Positions 56,835-64,000 of a stretch of 64,000 nucleotides of DNA are shown here, piece after piece (positions within the stretch are counted from its first letter, which is position 1; every line of letters begins with the position of its first letter). The translations under genes were made by a program, and so were the position numbers. The notes beneath the pieces are model-generated. The model was not told the origin of the DNA, did no database searches, and was given only the letters and a program-made list of their open reading frames with translations. The stretch is from Arthrobotrys musiformis (taxonomy: Eukaryota > Ascomycota > Orbiliomycetes > Orbiliales > Orbiliaceae). Where the stretch lies: assembly GCA_036971715.1 (NCBI GenBank), contig JAVHJL010000007.1:2108001-2172000 (forward strand), read 5' to 3'.

Positions 56835-59800
56835 GTTAGTATTCGAACTTCTGGTTTTCCTACCCCAATTGTGCACATTATCCTTCTCGCTTTATCTTTC
56901 CTTTTTCCCCATTATAGATTTCGATTATTGGTTCTCTTCTTGCATACATAGATTTTTCATTCCCCTTTTCCCTTCCTGCATCTGGATAATCTGTTACACA
57001 AGCGTTTATTTTTCTTTCGTCCCCCCTTTTTCAACATACCCATTTGGTTCCTCTCTATCGGATGTTTGGTTTTTTGTTTATCTTCTGTATCATTCACGAC
57101 CCTAATGGCCCCTCACCGCTTTCCCTTCTGATTTTTAATCGTTAGTTTTATATCATTGTTAGTTATAGTTTATATTCATATGTCAGTGCGCATTATACCT
57201 ATTTGCCTTTCTCCTCACGAATCATGTCATCGGCTTGCATTTACTGGATCGATAAACGGGCACTTCTTTTTTCGTTCTACCGGCATGAAAAACAAAAACA
57301 CAATAATGTTCAAAAGTATCTATATGGGTTTTTTCCTTTTTTATTTGTTTGCTGTATCCAGGAAAAGCAAGGCGAATCGTTTATTGAAAAAATGTTGATT
57401 TTGGATCCTGTACTCCCTTTTCTTTCTTCCTGATATCCGATATCCCTTGCTCTGTTCGATAAAGATATACCTCAGCTCATGTGTTTTTGAAAGTGATACT
57501 CCCATCTTTCCTGGTTTTGGTCCATATACCACTTGTTTTTGTTGGGGGTTTAGTTTTTAGTATTTTACGCCATCCTGTCTGATATATATATTCTTATTTT
57601 TATACCAATCATGAACCATTCTATCTACCTTTTCCAAACCAAACTTCGTTTGCTCTTCATTGATGTTTCAAGGTCTTTGAATCTTCCAATATCTGTATGC
57701 CCCCCTATCTCTCGCAACGACACATATTCTACACGGCACTAGCGTGCACCTGATTTGTTACTCGAACATCCCTTTGCAAATTTGGTGCGTTTTCGATATG
57801 ACCCAATTGGTTGCTGGGCGCTGGAGCAACTTTACCATCTTGTCCCTTGCATTATCACCAAGTCATCACTAAGCAGATCCCAGCCTCACTGCTTCTCAAA
57901 GCGACACACCCGGATCCAATCCCGAGCAGGTGTTTCAAACAAGGATTGCATGTAGCTTCCTTGCTTCGCCTATCGGTTTCGTGCGAGCTACAAGGCAATA
58001 CTATCTCTTTGGTCCGACAGAGTCGGCCCGCGAACCTGTTTCCCCTTCCCTTGCCGATTCCAAAAACAAAACCAGAGATTGGCAAGATCTACCGGCATCG
58101 GTATTACTTTTACATGCATAGTGCGGTTTTTTGGTTTTTTTTAGCTTTGTTTTTCCTTATTTTCCCTTCCGTTCCGATAGAGCGCAACGAAAGCATTATG
58201 AGACATTCACGATCTGTTTCACGCCTCCTTCTTTGTATTTACGCAATCTCTCCCTTTCGATGTAACTCCACTATTGCGAATTGTAATTATCGCCTCATAT
58301 GGTTAGGGAACGACTTGACTTTTCTCCTTGTTATTAGAAAAGCAAATCTGACTCAATGCATAAAGCAAAAATTACCAATTGCCATTCGAAGTATAGAAGG
58401 GTTACAAATGCGTTTTTCGTCCCATATGCGTCCGTCCCGAACTTGGGGGAACAACGGAGGAGGACTCTGCGCATGGAAATCATTTCCAGTTTTCGAATTT
58501 TCTTCTCTGCATGATCTTTTTAAAAATTTCGGGAAGCCGTTGATGTTCCGGGAGCAGGCGAGACGGACAACTTCATCGATTTTAAAACTTGTGCCCGCAG
58601 CCGCGTTACTTGTATAAAAGCAAAGGTTTGCTTCTGAAACAAAAGTTGATAATTAGTCTATCCCCACCAGTCACATAGATAGCCAGGACGCTACAGTATC
58701 CAAACCTTGGCCAATTGGCGTGACAAGGTTGGCGAGGGGCTGGACCGGCTCTCGATGAGTACTGTGGGTCCAGGCCGCAAAGTTTGATATAGCGACTGTT
58801 TACAATTCTGAATTCATTCCGAGTTCGAGGACATCCGGACTTGACTCGTAGCTTTGAGTTATTTGCGACAGCACGTAGACAATTGAGCGAGCAGGCCTTG
58901 AGGCGACTCTGCCATGAAGCTGCTGACTATCGCCCGAAACGCAGCCTTTTTCTTGATCATGCACCGTGAAGCTGGGCAAAGCCGTGCTTATCAAATTTTG
59001 TTGTTACACAGGATCTAGGATCATTTCTCCGCACAACCAAGCGTTGAACAAAAATAAAATTTGGACTTCACAACGGGGGGGAAAGAATCCATGACGCGTT
59101 GAGTGCTAACCCTGCCCAGGCCCCTAACTAGGCCTCTAACGAGTTCAACTTGTTCGATATGACGAAGGGTGTGTGAATCCAACAACTGTTGCTTCCTTTG
59201 TCAATTTCGACCAAGTGATGTGTGGTAGAAACGACGATAGGGTTCTTCGATTCCAACAGATCGCCCGTCTTTGTATTCCACCGTTTGACAAGGCAACTGG
59301 ATCAAGAATACGAGCGCAGATGGGAGAAAAAAATGTGACCCCGAGAAGCAAAGAGGAGGGGTGAAAACCGTTTCGTCTCCGCTCGTTGGGTAGTATTTTG
59401 TGTAGTAATCTCGGGATTTTGCGTAAGTGCTTCTGAACACACCCAACTGTCGCCTTGATCAGATGGGACCATATGGATGCAGAGGGGACAAAACCGTTCT
59501 CGTTTGCATTTCCGTGTCCCAAGCGGCGGGGAGAAAACGGCGTTTCTTGTCATATCGCGACAGGTAGGAGTAGACGACACTAGCACTACTGCCCCTTGCT
59601 TTAAACTTTGCTCCATGCATCAACTATCGGACTTGCGTGGACATATATATAACATAACATGTGCGGCAACGAATCAGAGCCCGGTCCATGTACACTCTAC
59701 CAACTTGACTAGCCATATCCCTTGATTCGTCCCTTACTTTCGACCAACTACGTGTTTTCCAAGCAATCTGACTAAAAACAAGTCTTCAAATGCAGATGTT

Positions 59801-61795
59801 CCGCTTGCCGTCACATCGCTCTCTTCAGCCCTCATAATATTTACAAAAAAAAAAAAGTCCCAATGTCGCAATTGTTACTCAAAGAAAAGGCAGATTTTAA
59901 AGTACTTCTACTCCTAAAAAATACATAAGAAATAACTCAACGGCGGTATATAACAGACAGAAGCAAATATATTCTCCGCTTTGTTACTGTTCCACCTCAT
60001 CGGCCGCGGTTCAACTCGTCACAACAGGGAACAGTTCAGATCATTGTCGATTATGGGGTTCGGGGTATATCAGCTGCCCTCTCATGTGCCTCACACACAC
60101 AAAGAAAAGAAATATACAAACTTTCCCGGACTTAATATCATTTTTATTTTATTTTTTGCTTGCAGAAGTCTTGAGAGTCTTACCTTAGAGTCGGGCGATC
60201 TACAGGGAAGCCCTTCGTAACTGGCTAGTGATATTATCTTACCCAATGGGATTTTTTTTGATAGTAACCACAAACTCGGGAATCTATTATTGCTCTCTAT
60301 TCGTATATCTTGGGGCACAGAAGAGAATAGACTTCCTCAGAAAAAGAAAAGAGGGGAAAAGAGGAAAAGCAAAGAAGAATCAATTTCTCCCGCCTCCTCT
60401 TTCTTTTTTTGCAATTGCCCGTCGCCCGCAGTAGTATCACTACTTGAGGTAAAGTTCCATAGTTATGAGACTGATGTATTTGATTTCGAGAACCACTCTG
60501 TGTCGCACAGTTGAAGCCCACATAGCCTTGTTGGTGAGGTATCTGGGTGGTATGGATATGGCCGTGCAGCTAGTGTGCGCCTCCTGGCTTCGTAGCTCTC
60601 AGTTTTGCCCGACGGTGCGAAGAGGGATCCAGACCACCTTACCCCCCACGATCATGTGTCTCTGGCTCCACTGTTGGCATCCCTTTCTAATAATGCATTG
60701 TCCAAGGGCCCTCCGGCCCACCCATCGTGCAGGTATGTAAGTATCGTTACCCCTCGGTATGTCAATGCGAGGAGGGGGCTTCCGGTGGGGCGAACTCAAA
60801 AACTCTGCTTAAAACAGTATTTTTTAGGTATCTTCGGTATCCCGGGATCTCAGATATTGAGGACGTTGGCCATCACAGCCCAATACTCAGACAATAGCCA
60901 ACCAACCCTGGCTGTCAACCCGATGCACCTTACATTGATGGCTCGCTACACAATGTGCACTTGGACGAGCATATGCCCGATAACACGCCATGATTCACTC
61001 CCCCTTCCTTCTTGTATTGCGCGGGCGGCAAGTCAGTGCAGTATATATCACATAAATATCGATCTTGAGGTCCACAAGATCCAGCTCCAGCTCTGTGTTC
61101 CGATTGATTACCTCCCGCGAGTCAAGCTATATAGGAAAGGCTAACTGCAAGAACCGGTTGCATCTCGCCAAATCGACCTTTTGCTTCCCTAGCTTTATTA
61201 TTTTCTTTAAATCTCGCTATCAACCATATATTCGACAACGTTGCAAAACAATACACTATCTACCCGCATATAAGGTCTTCACAGCCAGACCTACCTTAGT
61301 TGTTAGTCTGTTGCCAAAGCCGAAAACAACGTTGAATCTTCCGTCATATCTCGACAATATTCGTTCGCTAGTGTAAATAGCTAGCTAGCGGACTCTACCG
61401 AACTAGAGCTCACTTGGGGACATTTGAAACGATTTGTTAGTGTCGACACAGGCGTTACCGGAAAAATTAGGACTACTGTATGTCGAAACCTTTCTTTGTT
61501 CTTGCGTTGTTGCATACATTTCCAGGCAACGGTCTACGGACGTGTCTAGTAAACTAGACTAGCTCTGCTCTGTCTGTCAATGTTATTAAGGTGCAGCTTC
61601 GCTAATATTGCCTGTCTTGGGCAGATTGCGCCCTGTTGGTATTGGCTACTGCCTAGTTGGTACCTATTAGGAGATATCTGTGGCCCTCTTGGAATTTGTG
61701 GGCTGCGGTGAGAGTTATTTGTGCAGTGCAGTGTAGTAGGCTGTGGCTGTCAATCTGTTTTATTAATTGTGAAAGAGGTCGGAGATACCATCGAT
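56835..61795. other. 5.0 kb gene-free spacer
   Basis: T-rich 3' flank of the DUF4238-like gene up to about 57700, then mixed DNA. The open frame 57811-58617 (268 codons) begins at TTG and shows no protein family. A GC-richer patch at about 60500-60740 has a short coding-like frame (VLPDGAKRDPDHLTPHDH) flanked by TAG and GTATGT that could be an exon relic. No RNA gene was seen. Confidence 0.4.
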
Positions 61796-64000
61796 ATGCC
61801 TTACAACCATACTCCTGGGACCTACCTTCTTCCATCATCTCCCAATCATTTTTACCATCACCATCTTGTCCCCGAAATACCCCAAAGGCCACAGAGTCAA
61901 GGATACAAGGAGCAGAGAACTTCGTTCACCGATGGGCTAGAGTTTCTCAAAGCAAGACGGCCAGCATCAGGTCACCGGAAGAAGAAAAGTACAGACAGTT
62001 TGAATCCTGCGGCTGGTAGGCCTAACAGCTCCAAAAAACTTCGGAAGTTCCCAAGCATGGGAACTCAGCAAGGGAGCCAGCCCAAGGTCTGCCCAAGAAT
62101 AAATACCAGTATCCCTAGAGAGAAGACATCAGTCAGTGTTTCGCCATCTCTAGTTTGTAGTACAGGTACACAACCTCTTGCTACCCCATCGCCAGGACCA
62201 TTCTTATATTCTTGCAAAGTACCTATCATGGAACAAGTTTCTCCTAAACCAAAGAGGTCCCGAGGCTACGGTGCCCTCATCCGAAAGCTACTCTTGTGTA
62301 CCAAGAAGGGGTCTTCTGAAACCAAGGGCACAGTTACAAAAGCTGAAGTCCAACCACAGAAAGTTACCCCAGGGACTGGATCTGAACTTCGGGACCTTCG
62401 CTTCTATTTAGGAAACGAATCACTACGAATCTGTCGTCGCTTGTGTCGTGTCCAGGACGAGGATGAAAAGAATCTCCATATTCTCTCGCCTCGAATTGGA
62501 TCCTTGAATTTCAACGTTCGTCAATTCGATCCCGATGAAGCCTCCCACACCCTTCTTCTTCCAGCAACTGTCTTCGACAACGAAGCGGATGAGCCTGAGC
62601 AGGGTATGATGAATGTTTTCATGGAGAACTTCATTTCCATGCTGCCTTTCGGAACTGATAAGATCAGCCGTAAAGCAAACCCTTCTGGCCTTGTATTCCG
62701 ACTCCTGCCTTCGCCAATCATTGAACCTGGCGCCAGATACCTTGGGGCGGCCTTCTGGCTCTGGCTATGTGCGATTGACGGTAAGAAAGCTCCACGTCTG
62801 CATACCATTGAGCACAGTGTTGAAGCTGTTGGATTTCGCTGATGGCGTTGTGTTGCCTAGACCAAATCGAAGAACTCTCGCAGAAGGATTTTGAAGAAGC
62901 TAGTAAGTTACTGAGAACTACTGAAGTAGATATATTATACTAGCTTGGAAGGTGTTAACCTATTGATATAGTTGAAGAAATTAAACGAGTGTTTACCTCA
63001 CAAGACCCCTTAGATCACCAGTCTCGAGTGACAAAAACCTCATTTGCCCTCAGAAACTTAGTGCAACAGACAGAACTCAAGCCAGTCAACAACATGGAAA
63101 TCGAGGACCAAGACGGCTGGCGCCGTTGCTTCTTAGACGCCATCATGGAAATCCTGTATGCATTTGAAGGAGAGCGTCCTCTTCTTAACCAGTTCAAAAA
63201 GTCCGATGAACATGTCAAGTTAACTGACTGGATGGTTCTTCGAATCGTGACAATTTCTGGTGAGCTATAACAACCACTTGGGGGTTTGTTTTAAGTCAGA
63301 TTGGAAACTAACGAATCTACCCTCCATAGCCCGCCCATTCATGGTTTTGGCTCGTGCAAGCCTTGGCCTGCAACCTAGTCTCTCTCAAGCTGGAAATACC
63401 GCGAGAGGAACGGGTCTCGATATCCCAACTCGACGGGGTAGATCTGATAGTGCTCGAACGGTCACTCCGGACCTTGAGTGGGAGGAAGAAATCTCTCGAC
63501 TAGAGGTCCTCGCACAATACGCAATGGGCCTCCAGAATGACATATTAGGCTGGGAGAAGGACCACGCCGAGGAGAATATTCTCAACTCTGTTGAGATCCT
63601 TTACCAAATATACCAACATCGCCAATCTGCGATGAGAGAAATGGTACTCATTCACAACTACGTTGTGAATCAACTCTGCCTCCAGGCCGACACACTTCTT
63701 TCAAAGTACTCCGCAGACAGTCTAACCCCACCTGTGTCACCCGCTCGCACCCTGTTCAACGTCAGGACCCCATTATTCCCACCGCCAATTTCGCCAACCG
63801 GAACATTTTCAAGCCCGATTGGGTCCCCAACTAATTTCGAGCAAACCCATACATTCCTAGGGCGGATTAAAAGCAAGGTCGCTAGGCCGGGCCAAGGAGA
63901 GGACTTACCTCTAACAGCTCAAGCACAGTACATCTTGGTGCTCCTTGGATTCGTTAAGGGGATGGCTATTTGGACTTCAAAAGCTAAGCGTTATGCTGTT
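61796..64000 (+). CDS. Class I terpene synthase-like protein, N-terminally extended (partial)
   Basis: Four exons are visible, 61796-62780, 62861-62902, 62972-63259 and 63330 to the window edge, giving 662 residues; the end lies outside. Class I terpene synthases cyclise prenyl diphosphates using Mg2+. Landmarks: the Asp-rich motif DDQIE (328-332) in FWLWLCAIDDQIEEL, completed only by the first splice; LARASLGLQPSLS (446-458), where the diphosphate-sensor Arg usually lies; NDILGWEKD (508-516), the NSE position; and IWTSKAKRY near the edge, matching the C-terminal Arg-Tyr pair. Oddities: the NSE triad reads N508-G512-D516 instead of N-S/T-E; about 260 basic, Ser/Pro-rich residues precede the fold; and a Pro/Ser-rich insert (about 555-620) separates NSE from the RY helix. 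It may be a divergent enzyme or a non-catalytic relative. Confidence 0.85.

Noticed and set aside
57811..58617. 268-codon open frame downstream of the DUF4238-like gene
   Set aside because: It begins at TTG, has no family features, irregular composition and no plausible domain. It is probably a chance frame in the 3' spacer.

Overview
The window is nuclear DNA of a filamentous ascomycete (Pezizomycotina). The evidence is spliced genes with short introns (mostly about 50-130 nt, GT...AG, often with a CTAAC-type branch site), pyrimidine-rich tracts ahead of start codons, and a gene set typical of these fungi: GH72 glucanosyltransferase, GH114 galactosaminidase, Uga4-type permease, microsomal P450 and a class I terpene synthase. 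A basal group such as the Orbiliomycetes would fit the wide, A/T-run-rich spacers and the large secreted protein of unknown function, but the sequence alone does not prove this. I rebuilt exon structures by hand from splice signals, reading-frame continuity and conserved protein motifs. All exon joins are predictions.

Layout. 0-9 kb is compact: an RRD2/YPA2 phosphatase activator (+) converges on an NHP2 H/ACA snoRNP protein (-), then an ascorbate-oxidase-like multicopper oxidase (+) converges on a 12-exon GABA/amino-acid permease (-) that has a cluster of GATA-factor sites upstream. 10.8-12.8 kb carries a solitary cytochrome P450 (-). A 3.5 kb spacer rich in palindromes follows. 16.3-22.6 kb holds an NAD kinase (+), the mitoribosomal protein Rsm24/mS35 (-) and, divergent from it across 351 bp, ALG13 (+). 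25.1-27.4 kb is a Barentsz/CASC3-type exon-junction-complex protein (-) with a 69-nt intron that is in frame and stop-free. 29.5-29.9 kb is a tiny Kre1-like secreted protein (-).

From 30 kb on, genes are isolated by 4-5 kb spacers: a secreted two-domain protein of unknown function (34.5 kb), a GPI-anchored GH72 enzyme (38.8 kb), a secreted GH114 enzyme (44.6 kb), a 13-exon NAPE-PLD/Fmp30 metallo-hydrolase (46.4 kb), a DUF4238-like domain fused to a long coiled coil (53.1 kb), and a terpene synthase running off the right edge (61.8 kb).

The genes do not form one pathway. Housekeeping genes (RNP assembly, mitoribosome, N-glycosylation, NADP supply, PP2A control) dominate the left half. Cell-surface and secreted proteins (multicopper oxidase, Kre1-like, unknown secreted protein, GH72, GH114) and accessory metabolism (P450, terpene synthase) dominate the rest. 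The most interesting items are the Barentsz intron whose retention would add a membrane helix, the terpene synthase with an altered NSE metal-binding motif and a long N-terminal extension, the DUF4238-coiled-coil fusion, and two palindromic regions in the 12.8-16.3 kb spacer.
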